A DNA stretch of 64,000 nucleotides from Tetrahymena thermophila SB210 (Eukaryota; Ciliophora; Oligohymenophorea; Hymenostomatida; Tetrahymenidae): contig NW_002476559.1 of NCBI RefSeq assembly GCF_000189635.1, positions 558,001-622,000 of the forward strand, read 5' to 3'. The position numbers and the translations under genes were made by a program. This document shows, in pieces, positions 25,711 through 37,429 of the stretch. The first letter of the stretch is position 1; the number at the start of each line of letters is the position of its first letter. The notes below the pieces were generated by a model that was not told the origin of the DNA, made no database searches, and was given only the letters and a program-made list of their open reading frames with translations.

Positions 25711-27033
25711 TCAAAGCTTTTGAAGAATTTGTAAAGGTTGTTTACTTTTAATGTAAAGGAATATGTTAATTAATGTGTAAAAAGCAATGTAAAATCCTAC
25801 TCCTTAAAAGGAACTATGATAAGAATTGCTAGCATTTACTAGTAATCCTATGATCAAAAATGCCATCATTGATATTAAGTCTTTAAAACTTCTAATTAAA
25901 CCATATGCTTTACCAGTTGCCTCTTTTTTTACTAATTTTCCAAGAAGTGGAAACATGGCAACTACTCTCATATTGTATCCCAATCCCTCTATTACGGTTC
26001 CCAGAACAGGATCGTATTAAGTTAAGATAACTTACCCAACTAACGAGGCAACACTGGAAAATAGTAGCCATTCCTATCCCATTTGTAACCAATCATAACA
26101 CATTCCCATAAGCCAGTTAATAAATCCATAGAATTACTATATGGAAGATATTCTTGTTGCATCTAAAGTATTAATTTTCCAATGGGAAGAAAGATAAGCA
26201 GGCAAAAGAGCGTCTAAAACATTTGTTACAAGTAGGCTAGATGCTATAATATATCCAAAGAGCCAATATTACATGCTGTAAGAGAGAATTTGCTACCATT
26301 AAGACATGAAAGTGTTCTATGTTTGTGTTTATACCAAATCCTAGTTTGAGTCAATTTAGCTTTCAGAGTCTAAGTCTGTTTATACTTCAGCTAAATTTGT
26401 TTTTTCTTTTTCTTCTAAATAGTAAGTCATGTAAGAAGCAAACAAGGAAAAGCAAGTCAAGCCAAATGTAAATAGCAATGCAACCTCCATTCCTAATTTG
26501 CTAGCTATATAAGGTTCTATTATCAGGACAACAAATTTTCCTACCAATACTGAAGAAGAGTGTATACCAAATAAGAATCCCTTTTCTTTATCAGCAACAT
26601 GTTAATTTAGGAAGGACTTAGAAGATGTTTGAATAGTTTACATACCTAAGATAATGAGCATTCTACCAACAAAAAAGAACCAAAACTAGCTGAAATAGTA
26701 AGAACAATAAACTAAAAATTATCCTAAAACGATTATAAAACCTTGGACAATCATAATAATAGCATTAGAGTATAAATCGCAGAGTATGCCAACAGCGAAA
26801 GAAAGAAATACAAGGGAAAACAGCGAAATAGACTAGGATAAGTTAAAGTAAAACTCAAATCTCTCAGCATAATCATGAGCGTAGTATTCCTTCCAGTAGT
26901 CATGCAAAGAAGGAGCCTCTGTTTAAGCATAAATGCTGCCAAAAGTAGCCAAGCATATCCATATAGCCATAGGAAAGTTAGTCTTTTATTCTATTTGAGT
27001 GTTAAAATCTTGTTTGACTTTATTTTAATTCAT
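25711..27033 (-). CDS. Major facilitator superfamily transporter, paralog B
   Basis: Intronless, ATG 27033 to TGA 25711, exactly the same length as paralog A (440 residues). Landmarks: FPMAIWICLATFGS, PSLHDYWKEYYAHDYAERF, VGILCDLYSN, QTSSKSFLNQHVADKEKGF, a Thr/Gln/Ser-rich central loop (26330-26390), INWLMGMCYDWLQMGQEW and GLGYNMRVVAMFPLLGKLV. It is the most diverged of the three in the second half: where A and C read GMGYDWLQKGHEW it has Cys, Met and Gln substitutions. Function is as for its neighbours (MFS carrier, substrate unknown). Codon use looks like its neighbours and the frame is intact, so there is no sign of decay. Confidence 0.85.
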
Positions 27034-30000
27034 CTAATTTGACTTTTATGTTTGTTTGTTTATTATTAGATTTATAGCTTATTTCTTTCTTTATTTATGA
27101 AATATTTTTTATAGTTTTTAATTGTTTTTTCACTTTACTAAATGCTATATTTATGTTGATAATTTTTTTAGCTTTTGTTTATTACTAATAACAATTATTT
27201 ATTCTTTAATTTACAAATTTGGTTTTCAATTAAATTTCAGAAATCCAAAATTATAATTACAAATCTGATTCACAAATTCGATTTATTTATTAATTTACCA
27301 AATATCCTAAAAAGCCATAAAATCTTCAATTTCAATTAATCATTAATTTAAATTGTGGTTTTGGAGGGTAAAACAACATCCTCTCTTTCCTTATTTAAAT
27401 TAAGTGAATAACTCTTTTTAAATCATCTTAAAGCTTTATTTTGTCTTTAGGTTAATCTAAGTAAAGATTAACAAAACAAATAAAATGTATTTAATATCAA
27501 TATTAGATTTTTAAGATTAATTTTAACAAGAATATCTATATATATATCATATTTATTTAAAGATATTTTAAATATTTATTAATGCCTATTCTTCATATAA
27601 AGCTGATTAAAGGTTAAAATTATTCATAAATAATAAAATAATGAATGTGGTTATTTCTATTACATACAATATTTGCTTTTTATAAATTACAAATTTAATT
27701 TTCAATTTAATCCATAAATCCAAAATTGCAATTACAAATCTGATTCTTCGATTAAATTTATTTCTTGATCAAATATTGTTAAAAACCATAACTTCAATTT
27801 CAATAAATCATTAATTTAAATTGTGGTTTTTAGATAACATATAAAAATATCCACTTTTTCCCAAATCAAAATTAAGCGAATAACTCTATTTTAATCTTTT
27901 TTCAATTTTATTTTATTTTTAGGTAAAACTAAATAAAAATTATTTAAAATAAAGTGTATCTTTTATCAAAGCTAAATTTAAAATTTTGCTTAAATTTTAT
28001 AGTTTGTTCGTCTATTTAAGCTAATTAATGGCTGAAATTATCTAAAAATATATTTTTTCTAAATAAGATAATGCTTTTATTTCTAATCATTATTTTTTCT
28101 TTTTTGATTTACTTTCTATTTAATCCACAAATCCAAAATTAAAATTACAAATCAGAATCATATTTATTCAATTAGTTTCTTCATCAAATATATTTAAATT
28201 CCATAACTTTATTTAAATAATTAATTAATTTAATTTATGGCTTTTAGGGTGTATTACAAAATCCTCTTTATTCCTATCTTAAATCAAGTGAACACTTTTT
28301 TAATTCTCTTTAAGCCATTTTTAAGTAAATCTAAGTAAAGATTATTTAAATTAATAAAATGCATTTTTTTATAAAATTTAAAGTCAATTCTAGCTCAAGT
28401 ACATTAAAGCATCTTTATTTATAGATATATAAAACAATTAAGCATTCATTATAACTTATTCTTCTGATAAATCTATTAGAGATTAAATTGATCCAAAAAT
28501 ATATTTTTTATTTATAAATGTGTTTATTTGTTTATTTCTATTGTTTAAAGCAGCTACCTCTATTTTAAAGTTGTCTGTTAAAACATGAATTGAAAAATAA
28601 AATATTTAACTTTTGTTGTAAATATAAAAAGTATATATGTGTAGTATCTGTATTTTAAATCAAATTTAATTAATATTATTCTATCAATTTAAATAGATAT
28701 TTATTCATTTGTCTTATTTTTATCATATAAAAGAAAATTTTTTTATTAATAAAGGAATTATTTGCTTCTTAAATTTACCTTTAATATAAGGAGAATCTAA
28801 CTTCTTGTATTTAAGAAGAATTTAATTTCATATTTCTTTTATAATACTCCCAATACTAAGGCTAAAATATGTTAACTCTATAAACCATTAAAATTTCAAA
28901 CAATTTATATTGTTTTTAAAGACAGACACATACATTCATCTTAAATAAATAGTTACATTAAAATATTTCATTTTAAATTCTTTAAATCAAAACAATGAGA
29001 TGATATTTATTCAAATCAAAAATAAAATATATAATTTCGAAAAGGAATAAATTTATCAGAAAATCTATAATTAGCTTCATTGTGCATCATAGTTATTTGA
29101 TTGGTATATTTAAATTTTTGATGTTATTTATTTAATTAAATAATAAATGAATAGAAATAAAAAATTTAAAAACATAAATTTGTTTTTATCTTTTTGATTT
29201 GAATGAATCGTAAACAAATATTTATAAAAGTGAACATAAATACTGTAAATCTTCATTTGTTTCCTCATTAATTAAAGCTTAAAAAAAAACTTATTCTATT
29301 TAACTAACTTAACTAAACCATATTAAAATTTTTTTAAAAATGGGCCTTTATATATGAACCTTTAACGTGTATAATAGTGCATCAAGAACAAATGTTTTTT
29401 TGGGTATCAATACTCATCTAAAAATTTTATTTAGCCTACTGTACAATTTCAATTTACTATATGAAATTAGCTCACATTTCTCAATAAGATTAATTTAATT
29501 TTAAACTTTTACATAGAAGGATAGTTATCAAAAAAATCAATATTGATATTGTTAAAGAACATAGAAAACAAAATATATTAATTGAAATTAAATATTAATT
29601 AAATAGCTAAAATTGGCATAGTCCCCACAGGTTGACAAAAATTTGATTAACTTTTAATTAAAATTATTAATAATAATAAAAATTTGTAATTGTAAAAAAT
29701 GTTTTTTTATGTTTGTAAAAGAGAAAAATAATACAATAATAAAGATATCAAAATAATTCATTTTAGACTTAAAAATATATAAGTTTATGACAAAACAATC
29801 AAATATGAAACGAATATTAAAATTAATAAAGAATAATCAAGGGCATGCATGCAACGCAACTCATACTAATTAAAGTTACTGAGCTAGAATATTATATTTT
29901 TTAGTTTTTTTTTATTTATTATATTTAGTTTCTTTCAATTTAAAAAAAAATTGTTTTATTTTTGATTAAAATAAATTTTAATTTCATAATAAGCATTGAG

Positions 30001-30286
30001 ATTGATAAGTTCTATTTTAGTTTTAAAGGAATTTTAAAAAGTTAATAAATTGGGAACGGTGATTTTATCATTTTAATTAATAATATTTGCAGAAAGAATA
30101 TGCATACAAAATGTAAGTAAGTAAGTTAGTAAGTAAGTAAATTTATTTCTTATTTTCAAAAATGTTAGAATAAATAAAATAAATAAACTATTTAAATTAA
30201 ATTTTAAAGAGCGTATTAGTTATTTAATTAATTAATAAAACCTTGAACTTGTTAGTTAATTATAAAGATATTTTTTTAATTATTAT
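27034..30286. other. Long intergenic region with a triplicated non-coding repeat
   Basis: 3.25 kb between MFS paralogs B and C. The half next to gene B carries three diverged copies of a repeat of roughly 410-475 bp (listed separately). The rest is AT-rich. Slightly GC-richer islands lie at 29336-29480 and around 29617-29640, and a palindromic GCATGCATGC lies near 29845, none with a coding frame. No gene is supported. Confidence 0.6.
27180..28560. repeat. Three diverged tandem copies of a 410-475 bp repeat
   Basis: The anchor AAATCCAAAATT recurs at 27241, 27716 and 28129. Each copy shows the same ordered landmarks: ATTACAAATC, a CATTAATTTAAATTGTGG-like block, an AAGTGAATAACTC-like block (AAGCGAATAACTC in copy 2), then TCTAAGTAAAGATT and an AAAATGTATT-like block. 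In copy 1 GTTAATC and GATTAAC flank an 8-nt loop and form a perfect 7-bp stem; copy 3 keeps a shorter version. No frame is conserved, so this is non-coding. Confidence 0.8.
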
Positions 30287-31585
30287 TCATTATTTTTAGA
30301 ATTTTATCTTAGTGTAAAGAATTAAATTAATTATTGTATAGAAAGCTATAAAAACAACTACTCCCTGGAAAGAGGATTGATATGTGTGAGTTTCGTTAAC
30401 AACTATCCCAATTATTAAAAAAGTAATCATAGACTATAAGTCTTTGAAACTTCTTATAAGACCAAAGGCTTTTCCAGTTGATTCCTTTTTAACAAATTTA
30501 CCAAGAAGAGGGAGCATTGCTACTACTCTCATGTTGTAGCCCAAACCAACAATTACAGTGCCTATTATTGGATCATATTAAGTTAAAATGAACTATCCAA
30601 TCAGTGATGCAAAGCTTGAAAATAGTAGCCACTCATGTCCTTTTTGGAGCCAATCATATCCCATTCCCATAAGCCAGTTAAAGAAACCATAAAGGGTGCA
30701 TAGAGAAGATATTCTAGTTGCATCGATAGTATCTATTTTCCAGTAAGAAGATATATATGCCGGCAATAATGTATCTATAACGTTTGTTACCAATAGACTT
30801 GATGCTATTATAAAACCAAAAAGCCAATACTCAGTACTAAAAGACTTTACTTAATCCCATTATGATAGCTAAGATTCTTAAGATTACACCTAAGTAGGTT
30901 TTGAATCGTTTTCTTAAATAGATACTTTATCAAAAGTAATCTATTCCTACTATCTCATATTTAATTTTTCTTCTTTGTAATATAATATAAATGAAATAAC
31001 CAAAGAAATACAAGTCAATCCAAAAGTTAGTAATAAAGCAGATTCTAGTCCGTACTTTTATACAATAGCAGGTTAAGCAATTAAAACAACGCACTTGCTG
31101 ATTAAAATGCATGAAGAATTTATGCCAAATAGAAAAGCTTTCTCTTTTTCAGCAACATATTAATTTAAGTATGCTTTAGATGAAGTAGAGATAGTTTAAA
31201 CCGCCAAATAAATCAGTATTCTCCCAACAAAAAAGAACCAAAAATAGTTCCAATAAAAAGATGCGTACATCAAAAACTAGCCTAAAACAACAAATATTGT
31301 TTAACCTATCAAAACCATTGAGTTAGAGTACAAATCGCAAAGTAGTCCTATAAAAAATGAAAGAAATATAAGTGCAATCATAGAAATCGAACTGGCTAAG
31401 TTGAAGTAAAATTCAAAGCTATCTCTATAATCTTTTTCAAAAAACTCCTTCCAGTAATCATGGAGAGTAGGTGACTCACACATTGCATAAAAACTTCCTA
31501 TATTTGCTAAACAAATCCATACTGCCATTGGATAATTAGTGGGTTAATCATCTTTTTAATGATCTTTTACTTACTTTTAAATCAT
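30287..31585 (-). CDS. Major facilitator superfamily transporter, paralog C
   Basis: Intronless, 432 residues, ATG 31585 to TGA 30287. Landmarks parallel A and B: NYPMAVWICLANIGS, PTLHDYWKEFFEKDYRDSF, IGLLCDLYSN, STSSKAYLNQYVAEKEKAF, a Gln-rich central loop, then FNWLMGMGYDWLQKGHEWLL, IVGLGYNMRVVAMLPLLGKF and the C-terminal QGVVVFIAFYTIINLILY. Its second half is nearly identical to paralog A although B lies between them, which suggests either the order of duplication or gene conversion. The N-terminus before the first helix is short, Gln/Lys/Asp-rich and poorly conserved. Same-strand head-to-tail order points to tandem duplication. Predicted polytopic membrane carrier, substrate unknown. Confidence 0.85.
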
Positions 31586-32820
31586 TTCTTATTTTGTTAA
31601 TCTAATTAAAGTTTTCCTTTATTGACAAGAAATAGAATTTAAAAATTTGATGAAATATATGATATTGTTTGTTTTATTATTATTTAAATAAATTAATCAT
31701 TTAATAAGTTAGCAAGTATTAGGGACTGATAAATTACATGGATAAAAATTTACTAAAAATTTATTCTTATTTGTTTACATGAAAAATATAGATGATATTC
31801 TTCATTGAACTTATAAAGTAATTATTTGATCAGTTTTTATAATTCAACTTCAAATATAAAAATTTATTTTTTTAATTTTCTTCAACTTCAAACTTTGCTT
31901 TTAATTTAGTAAAAATACTTTCTATAAATAAATAAGAAGTAATTTTGATAAATATTTATACTATCACTATTTATTTTTGATATTTTTCAAAAAGCTCATA
32001 TCATGTTTTCTATCAAAATCAAAAATTTGTATTCTGATTTTAATTTTTTAAGTTTTTTTGAGAAAATGTTTTCTTCAATAATTTAACAAAATGCTTTCTT
32101 AAAATTTTAAAACTAACTATCTCGTATTAATTAATAAAACAAGATAAATTTCTAATTAGTTAATTTGAATTTTTAAAAAATAGCACTTTAGTAAAATAGA
32201 AATGACTTTCTTCTAAGAAAATAACCAAGTAAAAAACCAATTAAAAAAGTTTATTCTTCAAAGAAAAATAGAAGACAATTAAATATGTATTAATTAATTA
32301 ATTAATTAATTAATTATAATTAACTCAAGTGCTTTTATATATATATATAGTACCCTATGGTACTGCCTTTTACAAGGCTTATTAATGACATTGTTTATTA
32401 TTTATTCTGAGGAGGGGTTTACATATTTAAATTATCAAAAGATTGCAAAGATATTTTTGTTAATATTTAAATGGGAGATTTAAAAATTAATTAAGAATAA
32501 TTTATACAATTTACATAAGATTCAAATATGAAATCAAAGAATTTGACGATTTTTATTTAAATAAAGTAAAAATTATAAAGAAAATTAAACAAATTCATTA
32601 ATAAATTTAAGATTTAAATGGCATAAATGTTTTAAGGAAGAATGTATGTATATATGCGTCAATAAGTCAATATGTGCATAAAACGGAATGTTTTAAAATA
32701 ATTGAAATTAAATGTATTAATTATTTAATAATTGAGATTAATCATGTTGTTTGTTTTCTTGAAATAAGCACTTTATTTTGTTGATTTATTATTTATTACA
32801 ATTTTTTCCTTTCTTATTAG
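31586..32820. other. Intergenic spacer with a twin-hairpin element
   Basis: Between MFS paralog C and the PGAP1-like gene (both minus strand). Mostly AT-rich, with a TTAA run (32288-32318) and a TA run (32337-32348), then two abutting hairpins at 32349-32378 and a GAGGAGGGG tract near 32410. No coding frame was seen. Confidence 0.6.
32349..32378. other. Two abutting perfect hairpins
   Basis: AGTACC-CTAT-GGTACT (32349-32364) is followed with no spacer by GCCTT-TTAC-AAGGC (32365-32378). Stems of 6 and 5 bp with 4-nt loops are GC-rich compared with the surrounding DNA and directly follow a TA run. It could be part of a structured non-coding RNA or a 3'-UTR fold of the PGAP1-like gene. I do not recognise a known RNA family. 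Confidence 0.55.
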
Positions 32821-35800
32821 TCAATACTATTGGTTTTACGGAATCTGAGCTACTATTGGAGCCTTTTGGTTGTGGTAGTATATGGCAAAGAACATAAGCA
32901 GGTAGGATAAGTTGCAGAGATAGTAGTTAGCGTGTTACACAGATTAAAATAAGAAGAAGAATAAGAAAAGTGATAGCAAAATGAAAATTATTTATAAAGG
33001 GGTTCTTAGATTTCCAATCAGATTTTCTAATCTTGTCAAGATGAAAAACCAGCAAACCATTGTAAAGAATTCACTAGTGAATTCTTCTGTAAACATTAAA
33101 TTTTTAAATAACTTGTGGCTGTTTTATAACTAGATTTACCCTGCTAACAAGTTATGGATGTTCAGAATAAAGTACAAAAACATTAAGTATGCAAATCCAT
33201 GTAGTATATTGTTGCTATGTCCATAGTCTGTTTTATTACCTTACAGAACACCAAGCAGTATCCAAAAGACTGCAAAAAGGATAATCCATTTAAGGTAGTA
33301 ATTTGTAAGAAAAATTAAAGGCATGAACAGGGTGATGGCGTTTAAAAAGAAGAAGTACTTACTCTAAGCAAATCTTTTAATCAGCTTGGATTGAGTTAGA
33401 ATATATTTAATGAGAGAACATACTAAATAGCTAAAGAAGGAGAAGACTTAAAATACAAATTGTACCAGAATATAAGTAGATATAGTGATAAAAGTGATGA
33501 TAAAAGATGTCAAAAATGAGCTAGCATAGTACTCTACTGATTACATATTGTAATTATTATAATTTTATTATTCTCTCATTTCATCATTGAACAGCCACTT
33601 TTGTAGGGATATAATTGAGAAAATAGTGAGTCCGTAGCACAAAACAAATTTAGTTAGGTTGCTACAGAGAATATTTATATGTGAAGGTGCATCTTGATAG
33701 CAAGATGGCTCGTAGTATTTAATTTAAATAGAGATTAACATGCAGCATAAGATCACATGCATATTCAAGATAATAACTTTACTAAACTTTCCTATGCTTC
33801 TGCTATATTCATTTAAGTTATTTTCCTAGCTAAGCATGACTTAACTTCCACTTCTTTATTACATATTGTTAGTATTTTAATACCATGCCCTTTGCTCATT
33901 TACAGATTTATCTTTTAAAAACATATTATATATATCATGACTCTTAGTATCGTGAACTAATATCAAATCTTTATTCTAAGTGTTAAGTATATTTACGTAA
34001 TCACAATCATTCTCACCATAAGAAAAGCTAATATGCAATCTTGAATTCATATTCTGGTTTTTTAATATCAGAAGATTATAATCTATCTTATTCCACTTTT
34101 CAAACTAAGTGAGCTTAGACTATTAACTTGAAAACCAAGAAAAAAGCCCTCCCTAAGTCTATGAGCAATATTTATAGAAGTAAACATCATCAACTTCCTC
34201 TATTTTTGCTTTTAATATTTGTTAGTTGCTCTTCCATTCTATTTATTTTTAATATTAAAAAACATAAAAAAAAATTCCAACTTATTAATAAATTTATTTT
34301 TAAATAACATTTTTCTCAAAATTAAAAAACAGTTAAAAAATTAATTTAATTTAATTTGATAATTAATTAATTAATAATTGTTTGAAATAAAAATAATCAG
34401 AAAATAAATTAGCTTGCTTGAATAAACTTTGAAGAGAATAAATTTATTTTTATTTTCTAAAAAATGTAAATGAAATTATGTTAAAGATTGTTTTGTTTAT
34501 AAATTGAATTTAGAGAAATTAATGATTGTTTGAAAATAAAAATAGTCTGAAAATAAATTAGCATGCTTGAATAAACTTTGAAGAGAATAAATTTATTTTA
34601 GTTTTCTAAAAAATGTAAATGAAATTGTGTTAAAGATTGATTATATAAATTGAAATTGAAGAATTTAATTTACCTTCTTTCTTAATTTTGTTGAATGGGA
34701 GTGTAATTTTCTCTGAGTCTTAGTAATTTTAAATAGAGAAGAATAGGTTTGTGTGCAAATATGTTACGTTATATAGTTGTTGGTATTCGTATTACAAATA
34801 AGTATCGTTTCTTATTGTATAAATTAAATACAATTCTTTATTTTTTGGGTAGTGAGAATGAAGGTAGACAGTTGAAAAAAAATAAGAGAAATCAGGAAAT
34901 ATTTCCTCCATTTCAAAATGTTCGTTTTTGTTGAATCTTATGATTCTTTCTTGATAGTGAGGATCTTGTCTTTCATTCTAGTTTGGCTCTATTCTGACAT
35001 TTATCGTTTCGTCTTCCATAAACTCAAAGCCTGACTTCTTATTGTTCTATCTTAAAAAAAAGAAGGGTTTAGGCCTATAGGTGAATATTTTTATGTTTTA
35101 GCTTGGTAGGTTTGTCCTCATGTAGTATATAAGATTACTAGCCTTGATATTTTGAGTTAATATTTTAACACAAAGCAAATTTTCTTTGTTCAGGTATGAT
35201 CTTGGGTCAGAAGATGGGTCTTCGGGTATTGATTGCTTTGGAAAATTCAACTTTCTACCAACTTGCAAAAGATCGAATGTTTGAGATTACTCGAATTTTG
35301 GCATAAATTGAGCGCATTCAGCATCCAAATGTTTTTTATTGAAAGAAAAATAATTTCTGTTGATCTAATCTTCATAATGAATGTCAAATTATTTAAAATA
35401 ATGCTTTATCATATTTATATCCTTCTAAAACACATTATAGTATCTGTCCATAATAAAATACTTAGACAATAAACTTAAAAAAGGCGTGTATGTTAAGATA
35501 TCATCATGATGAAGAGTTACAAAGACATCTCTAAGTTCTTGAGTGTTAAAATGTGCACTGTTCTTTAATTTGAGTTTAAGGTATGTTTCTTCTGGTATAA
35601 CTTGGTTATCAGATGAACCTGAAGTGAAACTCAAAAAAGTAATATCCTGTAAAAGATTTTTAATTTCATTTAGTTGCTTATACATATTTTTGTATTTGTC
35701 AGAAAAAGCTGTATTTGAATTCAAAGGATGCTAAGTAAGTGGTGAATTTAAGAATATTACTTGTTATATTTTTACTACTAATTCTTCTTGCATTTAGCTT

Positions 35801-37078
35801 AAAACATTTAAACATACAAATCCACCCATTGAATGGCAAACCAAAATAAGCTTTTCACTTGTTTTACTTGTTATGTATTGAATCGCTCTTTAAACCGAAG
35901 CCTATTCTTTTTCAATCAGAGTAATACTGAATGCAGAAAGAGCATTTTTAAAATCCATAGCATAAAATTTAAATTACTTTAACTTATTTTTCTAATCTTT
36001 CTAAAAGTACCTGTTTAATAAATTAATTAATAAATTAATTATTTTATTTTAATTAAATTTCTTATAAAAAATGAGTAAATAAATAAATAATTAAATATTT
36101 TTATTTAAAAATTTTTTTAGTAATTAAATGCTGTAATTTCTGATAATTTTACTTCGATAAAAGTAATAAATAAATTTAAATTTTAATTAATACAATTCAA
36201 ATTACAAAAAACGTTTTTTGATTTATTGGGGATTTAATTTAATGAGAAGCTAGTGTAAATAATACTTAATTTAAAAAGAATAAATTATATTCATAGCTTA
36301 ATATTTTATAAATTTAAATACTTTTGCTGTTAGAGATTCTTTTCGTTTTCATATATGAGTAACTTTTGAAGTTGATGGTTTAAAGAGTTAATTTGTTGAG
36401 GATTACCCTTTCCGTGCCCATGAATATATAAAATAGGGATGTAGGTTTCTTCAAAGAAGAATTTATTTTTAATATAACATTGCTAAGATTCATTTTCTTA
36501 AAAATTTTGATATACTGTTTAAAACTGAGATTAATCTTCTTGTTTCAACTCATCGTTTTCCCTATTACTTTACTATAAATATTCTATATCTTAAGCTTAG
36601 TCAGATTTTTTTGTATTGTCTGTCTCTTAAGGTACTTTATAAAAAGTTCCTTTAAATTGCTTGCTTGATTCTTAGCTGTTTTTGTTTGAGTTTCTGTCTT
36701 TTAAATACTAACAATTCTCGCAATCTGCTGCATTACCAGATTCTAATAATAAATTGCAATAAAATTAACTGATAGGTTAATTTAAATAACTAGCTATATC
36801 TTTATCTTCGTAAGAAAATAACTTAAAGGGATAGTCTTAATAAAGAGATTAAGGAAATATTTAAGTTTCATAAAAAGAAGGTTAAGTTTATTTGCTTTTG
36901 ACTGTTTTTAAAATCTGCATTTTAAGATTGCTCTCCATACTTGGTGATAGTGTTGTGTATAAAATATAAACAAAAAGTACACAGCCAAATAGAATAAAAC
37001 CTAAAAATATCTTGTATGTGCATTGAACCAGTTGATCTTATAAATTAGATGTATCGTCTTCTAAGTTCTGTTACCCAT
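32821..37078 (-). CDS. PGAP1-like GPI inositol-deacylase
   Basis: A minus-strand gene with several introns, TGA at 32821. Order: a TM helix (FLGFILFGCVLFVYILY), a Gln/Asn/Ser-rich luminal stretch, then YIPILYIHGHGKG, the alpha/beta-hydrolase oxyanion-side motif of PGAP1, and ILVCHSMGGFV with the catalytic serine (near 35840). FLSFTSGSSDNQVIPEE follows at the acidic-residue site and TLHHDDILTY at the histidine site. A beta-rich segment follows, and after the 34239-34673 intron about eight hydrophobic segments form the C-terminal membrane domain. Family role: an ER enzyme that removes the inositol acyl chain from freshly attached GPI anchors so that the protein can leave the ER. The start is uncertain. 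The frame is open upstream of the first TM, and 37078 marks the nearest ATG, which would need splicing to enter the frame; a short upstream exon is likely. Confidence 0.82.
34239..34673 (-). other. 435-nt intron in the PGAP1-like gene
   Basis: On the minus strand the donor follows codons for KIKKE and the acceptor precedes TGG AAG AGC. Phase-1 joining gives a continuous frame linking the luminal part to the membrane part. It contains a 148-bp tandem duplication. Confidence 0.75.
34371..34655. repeat. 148-bp tandem direct duplication inside a PGAP1 intron
   Basis: The copy starting at 34371 and the copy starting at 34519 share GATTGTTTGAAA-like starts, then AATAAATTAGC, ATAAACTTTGAAGAGAATAA and CTAAAAAATGTAAATG with only scattered differences. 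Confidence 0.9.
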
Positions 37079-37429
37079 CTTTTAAATAATGAAAAAGAAA
37101 TTATTTTAAAGTTTACAAAAATATAATTTAAAGTGATTTAAATAAAACAATTAATTATTTATTCTGTTTATCTTAAATTATTTTCAAAACTTATTCAAAC
37201 TTTCATTCTTTTTTTAAATTTTAGCTAACTTCTCTCTCTCACTCTCATTAAATATTAAATGAGTGTTTTATTTTAATTTAAAAATTTAGTAAACTCTAGT
37301 TTCAATTTATTGTTTCTAAAAATAATTTTCGAAAGTATGTAGATGTAGAAATACTTTCTATAAGTTTGAATTTTGTAATTTGCTCATTAGTTATAATTTT
37401 TTGAATAGTTAAAGTGTTCTCTATTTTAA
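37079..37429. other. Intergenic or upstream of the PGAP1-like gene
   Basis: AT-rich. It may hold a short first exon of the PGAP1-like gene, which I could not identify. Nothing else was seen. Confidence 0.5.

Noticed and set aside
25826-26942. Frames at 25826-26020 (plus), 25910-26092 (minus) and 26751-26942 (minus)
   Set aside because: Antisense or frame-shifted shadows of MFS paralog B, which has one clean 440-codon frame.
29840-29860. GCATGCATGC palindrome
   Set aside because: A short alternating sequence with no flanking structure or gene; no support for a function.
34749-35734. Plus-strand open frames at 34749-34934, 35233-35472 and 35543-35734
   Set aside because: They lie antisense to well-supported PGAP1-like exons (for example the Ser-hydrolase and TSGSSDNQVIPEE region) and have no recognisable product.
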